From positions 1,059,001-1,123,000 of the forward strand of contig NZ_JAQFIL010000001.1 in assembly GCF_029504655.1 (NCBI RefSeq): a stretch of 64,000 bases of DNA, given 5' to 3'. This document shows positions 34,782 through 44,038 of this stretch, in pieces. The stretch's first letter is position 1. The number at the start of each line of letters is the position of its first letter. Under the pieces are notes generated by a model. That model saw only the letters and a program-made list of their open reading frames with translations. It searched no databases and was not told where the DNA came from. This DNA is from Catalinimonas alkaloidigena. Lineage in GTDB: Bacteria > Bacteroidota > Bacteroidia > Cytophagales > Cyclobacteriaceae. The translations under genes were made by a program, and so were the position numbers.

Positions 34782-37082
34782 ATGAAGAGTAGTAGACCAT
34801 ATCGTGAGATTTTGAGTGTACGTAAGGGGGGCTTTTTTTTCCTTTTGTTTTTTATGCTCACTGGTCAGCTGCATGCCCAGCTTGACAGTCTGAACCGTGT
34901 TTATGAACAAGCCAATAGTCTTGAAGAGCAAGCAGACGCGCTTAATAACATATTTTATTTTTTTGAATATACCCAGCCCGATACTGCGAAATACCTGGCA
35001 CAGCAGGCGCTTTCGCTTGCTCAAAAAGCACAATACCAAAAAGGGATTGCTAACGCATACCTACACCTGGCGGAGTATTACTGTCATAACAACTACTACG
35101 TATTCGATAGCGTAGATTTCTATCTAAATAAGAGTGTAGCGATTTATCGCACTCATCAGGATTCTGTGGGTATGGCTAACGCTTACTACAGTGTTGGAAA
35201 TAGTTGTTATCAAAATGATAATTTCATTTTAGCCATGGAGTACTGTCAGACCTCAGCTGATTTGTATGAGGCAATAGGCGATAAGCTTAAACTGGCTCAT
35301 GTTTTATCGCTTCTCTGCGATATACATAACTATATGGGAGAAAATGAGCTGGCTACCCAGAAATGTGTTCGCTCCCTGACCATATACGATGAGCTGGGTA
35401 TTGAAGAGCATAAGCCAGCACTCCTGAATACCATGGGCAGTATCAATTATGACTTACGTGCATTTGAAAGAGCACGTGAGTATTTATTGCTTTCAATGGA
35501 GTTGTCCCGTAAATACAACAAAGATTATGAGTTATCCTCGGCTTATATCAGTATGGGAGAAGTACTCCGTGAAACAGAAGACTACGAAGGCGCGCTGGAC
35601 TTTTTCAGAAAAGCGCTTGCCTTAGACCGTTCCAATGAAGACGACAGAGGCATGAGCTATGCCTATTACAACATAGGTAGAACAAGAATATTACAGCAGG
35701 AAAACGAGAGGGCCATCAGCCTGCTGGAAGGCGCGCTTGATTTAGCAGAAGATTTTGATGATTTGATGCTTCAGACCAAAGCGACGCTGGAATTAGGCAG
35801 GGCCTATATGAGCCTTAATCAGCTTGACAAAGCTTTTGAGTATCTAAACCGCAGCCTTGGTCATGCCAAGAAAATAGGTGCCAGTCCGATTCTTAAAGAT
35901 TGCTATCTGAACATTGCAAACTATTACAGCCGGGTGGGTAATCTGGAGCAGGCGATGGTCAACTTCAAATTTTACGATCTGGAGCAGCAACGGCTTTATG
36001 AGTATGAAAGCGCCAAGAGGATAGCAGAGATTGAAACAGTATATGAAACGGATAAGAAAACGGCCCAGATAGAACAGTATCAGAAAGAAAAGGAAATTCA
36101 GGAATTGCAGGCCAATGAAAGGAAAATGGTTAACTATGGCCTGATTATCGGTATTATCCTCTTTGGCGTCATGGGAATGGTGCTTTACAGTAAATACAAT
36201 CTCAAAAATAAAGCAAACCTTGAACTGGAAAGGCAAAAAGAAGCGATCAATGTTCAGAAAGTAAAAATTGAAAAGCAAAGAGATGAGATTGTCAACAAGA
36301 GTAAGCTTCTGGAAGAGAGTAAACAGGATATTACAGACAGCATCATGTATGCTAAGCGTATACAACTTTCTTTACTCCCCGAGAAAAATCAGCTAAAACA
36401 CCTCTTCCCTGATTCCATGGTTTTCTTTCGCCCAAAAGACATTGTAAGTGGCGATTTCTACTGGATACACGAAATAGGGGACAAGGTTATCGTAGCAGTA
36501 CTGGATTGTACCGGGCACGGTGTACCGGGAGCTTTCATGACAGTTTTATCAAACTCAATTTTGAATGAGCTTATCCTTGAAAATTGTGTAAACAGCCCTA
36601 ACGTGATTCTGTCAGTAATGGACACCAAGATCAGAGAGGCGCTGCATCAGCACCAGGGGCATGAAGAAGCTACCAGTGATGGCCTGGATATGTCGGTATG
36701 CATTATAGATAGAAAAACACTGGAAATTAGTTATAGCGGTGCACAGATGCCAATCTATGTTACTCAGCAGGGAAAGTTAATTCAGTTGGATCCCAATCGT
36801 TATTCACTTGGAGGGTCGTTTTACTCAGACAAAAACTTTTCTAACCAGTGTATCAAATTGAATCGCAATGATATGATATACATGGCTACCGATGGCTTTC
36901 AGGATCAGTTTGGTGGGCCTAAGGACAAAAAATTCATGCGCAGAAACTTTATGGCTTTGCTGGAGAATATACAGGAAGAGCCGGTTACCTCACAAATTGC
37001 CTTGATTACAGAAGCTTTCGAAGTTTGGAAAGGAGATCAGGTCCAAACCGATGATGTACTAGTGATAGGATTAAGAATATAA
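34782..37082 (+). CDS. TPR sensor with SpoIIE-type PP2C phosphatase output
   Basis: A 766-residue signalling protein. It has a signal peptide (to HAQ, about residue 33), about seven to eight tetratricopeptide repeats (about 60-400), a coiled coil, one membrane segment (NYGLIIGIILFGVMGMVLY, about 448-466), a second coiled coil, then a cytoplasmic SpoIIE/PP2C-like phosphatase domain (about 540-766) with SGDFYWI, DCTGHGVPGAFM and the acidic metal sites ATDGFQDQFGG. It likely dephosphorylates anti-sigma-factor antagonists in response to periplasmic signals sensed by the TPRs. This architecture is common in Bacteroidota. Partners are not encoded nearby. Confidence 0.9.
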   Translation: MKSSRPYREILSVRKGGFFFLLFFMLTGQLHAQLDSLNRVYEQANSLEEQADALNNIFYFFEYTQPDTAKYLAQQALSLAQKAQYQKGIANAYLHLAEYYCHNNYYVFDSVDFYLNKSVAIYRTHQDSVGMANAYYSVGNSCYQNDNFILAMEYCQTSADLYEAIGDKLKLAHVLSLLCDIHNYMGENELATQKCVRSLTIYDELGIEEHKPALLNTMGSINYDLRAFERAREYLLLSMELSRKYNKDYELSSAYISMGEVLRETEDYEGALDFFRKALALDRSNEDDRGMSYAYYNIGRTRILQQENERAISLLEGALDLAEDFDDLMLQTKATLELGRAYMSLNQLDKAFEYLNRSLGHAKKIGASPILKDCYLNIANYYSRVGNLEQAMVNFKFYDLEQQRLYEYESAKRIAEIETVYETDKKTAQIEQYQKEKEIQELQANERKMVNYGLIIGIILFGVMGMVLYSKYNLKNKANLELERQKEAINVQKVKIEKQRDEIVNKSKLLEESKQDITDSIMYAKRIQLSLLPEKNQLKHLFPDSMVFFRPKDIVSGDFYWIHEIGDKVIVAVLDCTGHGVPGAFMTVLSNSILNELILENCVNSPNVILSVMDTKIREALHQHQGHEEATSDGLDMSVCIIDRKTLEISYSGAQMPIYVTQQGKLIQLDPNRYSLGGSFYSDKNFSNQCIKLNRNDMIYMATDGFQDQFGGPKDKKFMRRNFMALLENIQEEPVTSQIALITEAFEVWKGDQVQTDDVLVIGLRI

Positions 37083-37090
37083 AATAAAAA

Positions 37091-37116
37091 AAGGTGCGGA
37101 TTGTGATCCGCACCTT
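37091..37116. terminator. Bidirectional terminator
   Basis: AAGGTGCGGAT-TGTG-ATCCGCACCTT, a perfect 11-bp stem between the convergent phosphatase and clpB genes. Confidence 0.88.
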
Positions 37117-37138
37117 TTCGTCTCAGTTACAACCTAAT

Positions 37139-39751
37139 CTAGATTTTAACCTCATCAAGGTTAATAAAATTAATATTTTTGTTTCCATCAAGTTCAATCC
37201 CCACGACCGCATCCTTGTCAATCTTCCCTGAAAGAATATCTTTAGAAAGCTTGTTCAGTACCTCTCTCTGAATCACTCGCTTCAGAGGACGGGCTCCAAA
37301 CTGAGGGTCAAAGCCAAGGTCTCCCAGGTAGCGCAGTACTTCATCGGTAGCTTCCAGCTTGATACCATTCTCTTCCAGGCGATGCTGAATAAGTTTAAAC
37401 TGTATGTCCACAATCTTCCGCATATCCTTTTTAGACAATGGACGGAACATGATGGTCTCGTCTATACGATTGAGGAACTCAGGGCGCACTGATTTTTTCA
37501 GCATTTCATAAACTTCCAACTTGGTTTCTTCAACCACCTCATCTTCATTGCTTTCATTTATATTCATGAAGCGCTCCTGTATCAATCCGGAGCCAATATT
37601 GGTCGTCATGATGATGATGGTGTTTTTGAAGTTGGCTACCCTTCCTTTGTTGTCAGTAAGGCGTCCATCGTCCAGCACCTGAAGCAGGATGTTAAATACA
37701 TCAGGATGTGCTTTCTCAATCTCATCCAGCAGGATTACTGAATAAGGTTTGCGCCTTACCGCTTCAGTCAACTGTCCCCCTTCATCATAACCTACATATC
37801 CGGGAGGGGCGCCGATAAGTCTACTCACCGCATGTCGCTCCTGATATTCCGACATGTCAATTCTCACCATATTGTTCTCATCGTCAAAGAGAAATTCAGC
37901 CAGTGCTTTGGCAAGCTCAGTTTTACCTACCCCGGTAGTTCCAAGAAAGATAAACGAGCCGATTGGTCGCTTAGGGTCCTGCAAACCGGCACGGCTTCTA
38001 CGTACCGCATCAGATAATGCTTCAATGGCTTCTGCCTGTCCCGCTACGCGCCTGCCTAGCTCTTCTTCCAGATAAAGCAGCTTCTCTCTTTCGCTTTGCA
38101 GCATTTTGGAAACAGGAATTCCTGTCCATTTGGCTACCACATCGGCAATGTCTTCGGCATCCACTTCTTCTTTCAGTAACGAACTGCCGCTTTGCATTTC
38201 TGTAAGCTGTTTCTGCAGTTCCTGCAGTTTGCTTTCGCTCTCTCCGATTTTTCCGTAACGGATTTCAGCCACTCTACCGTAGTCACCACTACGCTCAGCC
38301 TGTTCAGCTTCTACTTTCAGGTGGTCAATCGCTTCTTTCTGCTCGCGAATGCCTTTGATCACTGCTTTTTCATTTTCCCACTTGGCTTTCAGGTCGTTTC
38401 TCCTCTCAGAAAGCTCAGAGATGTCTTTGTTAAGCTGTGTTTCTTTTTCTTTGTCTTTTTCACGGCGGATAGCCTCACGCTCAATTTCCAGCTGCATTAT
38501 CCGTCGGTTCAGTTCATCCAGTTCTTCCGGCAAAGAGTCAATCTCAATGCGGAGCTTGGAAGCCGCCTCATCCATCAGGTCAATGGCTTTATCCGGTAAA
38601 AAGCGATCAGAAATGTAACGGTTAGAGAGCTCTACCGCAGCGATTACCGCATCATCTTTAATCCGTACCCCGTGGTGAAGTTCATAACGATCTTTGATAC
38701 CTCTCAGGATGGAGATTGAATCCGGTAAATCAGGTTCGTTTACCATGACAGCCTGGAAGCGCCTTTCCAGTGCTTTATCTTTCTCCACATACTTTTGGTA
38801 TTCTTTCAGAGTAGTAGCTCCGATAGCATGGAGTTCACCTCTGGCCAGCGCTGGCTTCAACAGGTTAGCCGCGTCCATAGCGCCTTCCCCACCGCCTCCG
38901 GCACCGATCAGCGTATGGATCTCATCAATGAAGAGGATAATCTCACCATCAGAATCAGTAACCTCTTTGATGACTGACTTCAGCCTTTCTTCAAATTCAC
39001 CTTTGTATTTGGCTCCGGCCACCAGCAATCCCATATCCAAAGCGATGATGGTTTTGGTCTTGAGGTTTTCAGGCACGTCACCATCCACAATACGCTGAGC
39101 CATACCCTCCACGATGGCGGTTTTACCAACGCCCGGCTCCCCGAGCAATATGGGGTTATTTTTAGTACGACGGGCAAGAATCTGCAATACCCGACGGATT
39201 TCGTCATCTCTACCGATCACAGGGTCTATTTTTCCGGCTTTGGCCAGTTGGTTCAGGTTTTTAGAATACCTTTCCAGAGACTTGTACTTAGCTTCGGCAT
39301 TCTGGTCAGTTACTCTGTCGTTTCCTCTAAGTTCTTTGATGGCGAGTTTCAGCTCCTTTTCAGCAAATCCCTGCTGCTTCATCAGCTTGGCAGTTTTATC
39401 ATTACCTGCCAGGACACCTAGTATCATATGCTCAATGGTGATAAACTCATCACCAAACTCTTTCAGATGAGATTCAGCTTTCCTCAGCGCGGCGGCAGCA
39501 TCATTGGATAAATACGGCTGCTGGCCACTTACTTTAGGATAAGCGTTAATGATATCATCTAAGCCCTGCTCAATGGCATTTCTGTTTACACTCAACTTAT
39601 TGAGCACGAAGGAGATGATATTCTCATCGGACTGGAGCACTGCTTTCAGCAAATGGGCTGGCTCAATTGCCTGCTGGTTATTGCTTCCGGCAATCTCAGT
39701 AGCTTTTTGCAGTGCTTCCTGTGCTTTTATAGTATAATTATTAAAGTTCAT
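37139..39751 (-). CDS. clpB: ATP-dependent disaggregase ClpB
   Basis: An 870-residue Hsp100 chaperone. It has the Clp N domain (about 1-145), AAA-1 with Walker A GEPGVGKT (Lys210), the long coiled-coil middle domain (about 405-530), AAA-2 with Walker A GTTGVGKT (Lys610), and the C-terminal D2-small domain. It rescues aggregated proteins with DnaK. Length and all motifs are normal, with no frameshift. No CIRCE or other classical heat-shock element is obvious upstream; instead there is an inverted repeat at 39833-39884. Confidence 0.97.
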   Translation of the reverse strand: MNFNNYTIKAQEALQKATEIAGSNNQQAIEPAHLLKAVLQSDENIISFVLNKLSVNRNAIEQGLDDIINAYPKVSGQQPYLSNDAAAALRKAESHLKEFGDEFITIEHMILGVLAGNDKTAKLMKQQGFAEKELKLAIKELRGNDRVTDQNAEAKYKSLERYSKNLNQLAKAGKIDPVIGRDDEIRRVLQILARRTKNNPILLGEPGVGKTAIVEGMAQRIVDGDVPENLKTKTIIALDMGLLVAGAKYKGEFEERLKSVIKEVTDSDGEIILFIDEIHTLIGAGGGGEGAMDAANLLKPALARGELHAIGATTLKEYQKYVEKDKALERRFQAVMVNEPDLPDSISILRGIKDRYELHHGVRIKDDAVIAAVELSNRYISDRFLPDKAIDLMDEAASKLRIEIDSLPEELDELNRRIMQLEIEREAIRREKDKEKETQLNKDISELSERRNDLKAKWENEKAVIKGIREQKEAIDHLKVEAEQAERSGDYGRVAEIRYGKIGESESKLQELQKQLTEMQSGSSLLKEEVDAEDIADVVAKWTGIPVSKMLQSEREKLLYLEEELGRRVAGQAEAIEALSDAVRRSRAGLQDPKRPIGSFIFLGTTGVGKTELAKALAEFLFDDENNMVRIDMSEYQERHAVSRLIGAPPGYVGYDEGGQLTEAVRRKPYSVILLDEIEKAHPDVFNILLQVLDDGRLTDNKGRVANFKNTIIIMTTNIGSGLIQERFMNINESNEDEVVEETKLEVYEMLKKSVRPEFLNRIDETIMFRPLSKKDMRKIVDIQFKLIQHRLEENGIKLEATDEVLRYLGDLGFDPQFGARPLKRVIQREVLNKLSKDILSGKIDKDAVVGIELDGNKNINFINLDEVKI

Positions 39752-39832
39752 AGGGCTAATGCGATTTTGATTTTCTTTACTACTATAAGATGAATCAAAT
39801 CTGAAACCAAGTGCAAAATCGGAAATTTTTCA

Positions 39833-39884
39833 GACATAATGTCACAAAAATCCAAATTTATGGTAAAAATAGTGACAATATGTC
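39833..39884. promoter_or_regulatory. Long inverted repeat between clpB and the Hint-protein gene
   Basis: GACATAATGTCAC (39833-39845) and GTGACAATATGTC (39872-39884) are 13-bp inverted arms with one mismatch, 26 bp apart. It lies in the divergent promoter region and could be a pair of operator half-sites or a cruciform. Confidence 0.4.
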
Positions 39885-40083
39885 TTGTTAAAATGAAATT
39901 AGCGCCTGTTTCTGGATAGCACAATTATCAGGTGAGTTAAAATAATAGTAATAAAATTGCGCATTTATTAAATGATTCAGCATAATATTCTATTAATAAT
40001 TGAAAATAAGTTATAATAATTCGTTATTTGCCAATTATAAAGTAATTATGATTGATCAGGAACAAAAATCTCACACACGACTT

Positions 40084-41082
40084 ATGAAAAGGACTTTTTA
40101 CCCTTTATTTATCGCCGCGCTAATGTTTTGCAGCATGACGAACTTACTGGCGCAGGATTCTCCTCGTGGCATGACCAAAGAGGAATATGAATTAGCAATA
40201 ACCGCCACAGTAGAAGATCTGGACAATGATACTTATGTCAAAGTAGGTTCAGGTGACTATGTACTGGATCGTTATGAAATGAAACCTCCTTATTTTATCA
40301 CCGGAGATAGTGGAGTGAAGAAAAGGTTAGATGTATATAAACTCATTGACCGTGCAAGCATGGGAGAATTGGGTTTAGTAGTGTTCTTTACCAATACCGA
40401 AGCGAATGAAACGTTTAACCTGGTTATCCCTAATATGGCTACTACAGGTGATGTCTGGAATATGTACTTTGATGATATCCACCAGCATGATCGTGAGGAA
40501 GGCGATGTGGCGCTCAAAATGTCTTATGTACTCTCTAAAGAAGTAGCATACCTGATGCAGAAAAGCAGTGGAGTAGACATGAGTGTTATGGATCAGGAAA
40601 ACTCAGATTATGATTTTTGCTTTGCCGCTGATGCATTGGTGAGTATGGCAGATGGATCTGCTAAAACTATAGAAATGGTAAATCCCGGAGATCAGGTTTT
40701 GGCATATGAAAACGGACAGTTTTCTCCGGTGACAGTAGAAGCTGTTAATGTACATCGCAAGCAGTCAATCGCGCTGTCAAAAGCTATTTTGTTTCCACTG
40801 GAAAATATCACAGCTTCAGCAGCTGACCTGGCTGCTACCGAAGAAATGACTGAGCTAGTAGCTACTGCAAATCATCCGGTGATGACCGAAAGTGGCGTAA
40901 AAGCATTGGGAGACTTACAGTCAGGAGATGTACTGTATAAATATAATGCTCAGACTCAATCCAGCAGAGCTTATCAGGTGCATTTTATTACCAACCAGTA
41001 CGCTTCTGTGCGTGAAGTCTATAGCCTGGAGGTAGCAGGTGAAAGCTATCTGGTTAGCGAAATGGTAGTAATGGAAAAATAA
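40084..41082 (+). CDS. Secreted protein with C-terminal Hint (hedgehog/intein) domain
   Basis: From the ATG at 40084 the protein is 332 residues, with a clean signal peptide (MKRTFYPLFIAALMFCSMTN, cleaved after LLAQ). In-frame upstream starts at 40000 (TTG) and 40048 (ATG) would put 16-28 residues before it. Residues 25-178 form an unassigned N-domain. From Cys179 a Hint domain begins: CFAADALVSMADG (block A), GDQVLAYENGQ, TANHPVMTES (block B, His264), LQSGDVLYKY, and VYSLEVAGESYLV at the end. The usual C-terminal His-Asn is absent (the end is VSEMVVMEK). Thus the chemistry for cleaving at Cys179 is present, but classical splicing is not possible. Divergent from clpB, convergent with the EF-hand gene. 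Confidence 0.8.
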   Translation: MKRTFYPLFIAALMFCSMTNLLAQDSPRGMTKEEYELAITATVEDLDNDTYVKVGSGDYVLDRYEMKPPYFITGDSGVKKRLDVYKLIDRASMGELGLVVFFTNTEANETFNLVIPNMATTGDVWNMYFDDIHQHDREEGDVALKMSYVLSKEVAYLMQKSSGVDMSVMDQENSDYDFCFAADALVSMADGSAKTIEMVNPGDQVLAYENGQFSPVTVEAVNVHRKQSIALSKAILFPLENITASAADLAATEEMTELVATANHPVMTESGVKALGDLQSGDVLYKYNAQTQSSRAYQVHFITNQYASVREVYSLEVAGESYLVSEMVVMEK

Positions 41083-41108
41083 TAAATATCATATTTCTCA
41101 TGATCATA

Positions 41109-41143
41109 AAAATACCTTGTCTGTTGTTTGGACAAGGTATTTT
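41109..41143. terminator. Terminator between Hint-protein and EF-hand genes
   Basis: AAATACCTTGTC...GACAAGGTATTT, a 12-bp stem between two convergent genes; T-rich on both sides. Confidence 0.85.
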
Positions 41144-41167
41144 CTTTTGAAGAAAACTAATAACTAT

Positions 41168-41722
41168 CTAAAAGCCTGAATCATACCAATCGGCGTATTC
41201 TTCAGCCTGAACAAGGCCATCTCCATCGGTATCCCAGGTAGAGAAGGTGCCTTTCGCAAATTCTTTTTCACTAAGCTGCTCATCCCCGTCAGAATCCCAC
41301 TCGTCAAAATAATCGCTTTCGGCTAAGGAAGATGTAATTTCCTCTTTGGAAAGATTTCCATCACTATTTTGGTCCCATTCTTCCATCAGGTTTTCTACTT
41401 TAAAATCGTATCCGCTGAAGTAGGAGTTGACAGCGGCATCCCATTCCTCATTACTGATATTCCCATCTTCATTCTCATCTATCATAGCTGCATAGCTCTG
41501 ATAAAACTCATTCTCACTGATATATTGATCCCCATCCTGATTCCAATTGTCAAAATAGGGTGAGTTGGTAAAAGCATTATCAAACTCATTATTGTCAAGT
41601 AATTCGTCCTGATTGGAATCCCAATCCTGAAAAGCAGTGCCTTCATTGTTGGAACTGTTGCAGGCAGAAAAACCTAACATCATGATAAATCCTAATGCAA
41701 AAAATACTATGTGGTGTCTCAT
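41168..41722 (-). CDS. Lipoprotein with six EF-hands
   Basis: A 184-residue lipoprotein (lipobox FSAC, Cys at about 21). The mature part is a chain of EF-hand calcium loops: DWDSNQDELLDNNEF, NWNQDGDQYISENEF, DENEDGNISNEEW, EWDQNSDGNLSKEE, EWDSDGDEQLSEKEF, TWDTDGDGLVQAEEY. Most retain the acidic 1, 3, 5 and 12 positions; the first loop of a pair is often weaker. It probably buffers or senses calcium at the cell surface or periplasm. Convergent with the Hint gene, with a shared terminator. Confidence 0.9.
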   Translation of the reverse strand: MRHHIVFFALGFIMMLGFSACNSSNNEGTAFQDWDSNQDELLDNNEFDNAFTNSPYFDNWNQDGDQYISENEFYQSYAAMIDENEDGNISNEEWDAAVNSYFSGYDFKVENLMEEWDQNSDGNLSKEEITSSLAESDYFDEWDSDGDEQLSEKEFAKGTFSTWDTDGDGLVQAEEYADWYDSGF

Positions 41723-41992
41723 AAAATATAATTCTTTAGTTCAAAAAATGTGATTGTGTGCAATGAAAACTGATGAGATGAAGGCTTGTTTTAGAAAGTA
41801 GATGGGTATTTGAGAAATTATTTATTGATGGAAAAAAAGCTTTTTGAAAAAAAAGTGTGAATTGATGTCTTTTTCACAATTACATCCGTATGATACACTG
41901 AGTGTTTTTTTAGCAATCAAAGCAGATTGTTGTCTGAAATGCTCATTAATTGATTTTAGTATTAATTTTTTCATCAAACCTAAACAAACAAC

Positions 41993-42628
41993 ATGGAACT
42001 TAAACTAGGAGATACCGCACCTGACTTTACCGCGGAAACTACCGAAGGAACAATCAACTTTCACGAATGGCTGGGAGATAATTGGGGAATGATCTTTTCT
42101 CATCCTGCTGATTATACGCCAGTATGTACTACTGAATTGGGAAGAACAGCCAAGCTTAAGTCAGAGTTTGAGAAAAGAAATGTTAAAGTGATAGCCGTAA
42201 GTGTTGATGATCTTGATTCTCACAAAGGCTGGATCAATGACATCAACGAGACGCAGAATACTACAGTAAACTTTCCAATCATCGCGGATGCCGATAAGAA
42301 AGTTGCAGAACTGTATGGAATGATGCACCCCAATGCTTCCGACAGCATGACCGTTCGCTCAGTATTCATCATAAGCCCAGACAAAAAGATAAAGCTTACG
42401 CTGACTTATCCTGCATCTACTGGTCGTAACTTCCTAGAATTGTTAAGGGTAATTGATTCTTTACAGCTTACTGCCAACTACAGTGTAGCTACACCAGCAG
42501 ACTGGAAAGATGGAGAGGATGTGGTAATTGCACCTGCTATAGCTGATGCGGATATCCCTGAGAAATTTCCCAAAGGACATAAGGTAATCAAGCCATATCT
42601 GAGAACTACACCTCAGCCCAACCGCTAA
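41993..42628 (+). CDS. 1-Cys peroxiredoxin (Prx6/AhpC-TSA family)
   Basis: A 211-residue peroxiredoxin with the peroxidatic Cys45 in HPADYTPVCTTELG and the Arg of the active site in VRSVFIISP. It has no other Cys, so it is the 1-Cys type. It reduces peroxides using an external thiol. The Prx6-type C-terminal arm (about 165-211) is present. Monocistronic, with its own terminator. Confidence 0.95.
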   Translation: MELKLGDTAPDFTAETTEGTINFHEWLGDNWGMIFSHPADYTPVCTTELGRTAKLKSEFEKRNVKVIAVSVDDLDSHKGWINDINETQNTTVNFPIIADADKKVAELYGMMHPNASDSMTVRSVFIISPDKKIKLTLTYPASTGRNFLELLRVIDSLQLTANYSVATPADWKDGEDVVIAPAIADADIPEKFPKGHKVIKPYLRTTPQPNR

Positions 42629-42643
42629 TTAAAAGCCCTTATT

Positions 42644-42677
42644 GAAGCCTGCAAGAGTCATTTTGCAGGCTTTTTTT
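42644..42677 (+). terminator. Terminator of the peroxiredoxin gene
   Basis: AGCCTGCAA...TTGCAGGCT stem then seven T residues. Confidence 0.85.
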
Positions 42678-42870
42678 ATGTCAGAGCCCCGTCAATAAAT
42701 CTTCTGATTCTTATCATAAAATTGTTTGCCAGAGGGGAAGGGTAAGTAGACTTAACGAACTTTATACTGTTTCTTTCAAGTAATATTGGTAAATTATGAG
42801 ATTTAAAAAGTATTAGTAAGTGAACATACACTTATCCTAATCACCCCAAGATAAGTAGCAATACAGATTT

Positions 42871-43356
42871 ATGACTAAAAAATTAAAGATTAAAGTAAGG
42901 CCAGCCACACCAGATGAGCAGGAAGTAGTGACAAGCTTGTTCAGAGACACAATATTGAACATTAGTACGCAGGATTATAGTGAAAAGCAGGTAAACGCCT
43001 GGGCAGCCAGGTATGAAAAGACCCACCGCTGGTCTGACCGGATCAAACATCAATATTTTATAGTTGCAGAGCACAATAAGCAGGTGATAGGTTTTGGCTC
43101 AGCCACTTCAGATGGTTACATTGATACACTCTTCGTACATAAAGATCATCAGGGAGTAGGGGCAGGTACTACTATTTTACTGCAGCTGTTGGATTATATC
43201 ACCCAACAGGGTAGAAATGAGGCTCACCTGGATGCCAGCATTACTGCGCGTTCATTTTTTGAAAAGCATGGCTTTCGTATGATCAAACCTCAGCAGAAAG
43301 TTATTGATGGAGTTGTGTTCGTTAACTTTATGATGGTAAAAAATATTGAGAGATAA
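42871..43356 (+). CDS. GNAT family N-acetyltransferase
   Basis: A 161-residue GNAT protein. The acetyl-CoA loop motif is weakly conserved (VHKDHQGVGAGTTILLQLL in place of Q/RxxGxG/A). Other marks are the central strand YFIVAEHNKQVIGFGSA and the C-terminal ARSFFEKHGFRMIKPQQ. Substrate unknown; no neighbour points to one. Confidence 0.88.
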   Translation: MTKKLKIKVRPATPDEQEVVTSLFRDTILNISTQDYSEKQVNAWAARYEKTHRWSDRIKHQYFIVAEHNKQVIGFGSATSDGYIDTLFVHKDHQGVGAGTTILLQLLDYITQQGRNEAHLDASITARSFFEKHGFRMIKPQQKVIDGVVFVNFMMVKNIER

Positions 43357-43447
43357 AAGGTGAACCAATAAGCAGGTTAGACCATACGCTAATATCAACA
43401 ATTGAGTTGAGGTAAACGCATAATGAGTATTATCTACTCTGTAATCT

Positions 43448-43926
43448 ATGATAAAGTCTGCTTGTCTTTTAGGTCTACCTCTCGGTATCACAGCATGCGC
43501 ACCAACACCGGTCGCTCTTTTCAATGCTGAAATCTATACCCGTCCATACTATACAGAGTTTGAGGATACACTAATGATAAGTATTGGGTGAAGCCATACC
43601 AGGTCACTTTGATGGGCAGGATATAGACCATTTGAACCCAAAGCTTCACCCGCGCTGAAGCATTTCAGCCGGTTTCCATGGGCCAAATTGTAAATATCCA
43701 GGGGTACCAGGGGCTCAGGCTTAGAAGTAAAGATGTAAACCAACAGGCATCTGAACTTGTGATTTATATGAATACCGATGGTGGTTTCAACTTCTTTACC
43801 TACCATCAGGGACGCATAATTACCTTCATTTCATCTATAAGCTCGCGGCAGGAGCTATTTAGCAGTATGAGCGCCATTAATAGGCTCATTAAGCTAATTT
43901 GGGCAGGTAGTATTTTACTGACATGA
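43448..43926 (+). pseudogene. Possible degraded lipoprotein gene
   Basis: Starting at the ATG at 43448, 47 codons encode a lipoprotein-like signal (MIKSACLLGLPLGITAC) and a polar stretch, ending in a stop at 43591. The adjacent frame continues a plausible protein (KYWVKPYQVTLMGRI, two in-frame stops, then QSFTRAEAF... QGYQGLRLRSKDVNQ... MNTDGGFNFFTYHQGR). One frameshift and two nonsense changes would connect them. This is my reading of raw translations; no family is recognised. Confidence 0.3.
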
Positions 43927-43951
43927 GAAAAAATTTTTTATAGATAAAAAA

Positions 43952-43974
43952 AGAGCAACATGCTATGCTGCTCT
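43952..43974 (-). terminator. Terminator of the S9-peptidase operon
   Basis: AGAGCA-A-CAT-GCT-ATG-C-TGCTCT hairpin; followed on the minus strand by seven T residues. Confidence 0.8.
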
Positions 43975-44038
43975 ACTAAATCTATGGATAAATTATTTGT
44001 TCTTGCTCAGTGCCAAGCAAGACAGCTTATATAGGTAA

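Larger units (their letters stand above)
43357..44038. other. Intergenic region with a possible degraded gene
   Basis: About 680 bp. It holds a possible decayed lipoprotein gene (43448-43926, separate entry) and a terminator for the following minus-strand operon (43952-43974). Otherwise nothing recognised. Confidence 0.4.

Noticed and set aside
38192..39470. Several plus-strand ORFs of 60-135 codons over clpB
   Set aside because: Serine- and phenylalanine-rich shadows of the clpB coding strand; no domain and no start context.
39752..39832. CIRCE or other classical heat-shock element before clpB
   Set aside because: No TTAGCACTC-type inverted repeat is present; the inverted repeat found further upstream is unrelated.
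40000..40083. Upstream starts for the Hint protein (TTG at 40000, ATG at 40048)
   Set aside because: They would place a polar stretch before a clean signal peptide that begins at the ATG at 40084.
43549..43806. 85-codon minus-strand ORF in the gap after the GNAT gene
   Set aside because: No family resemblance; overlaps the plus-strand frame that looks more like a decayed gene.
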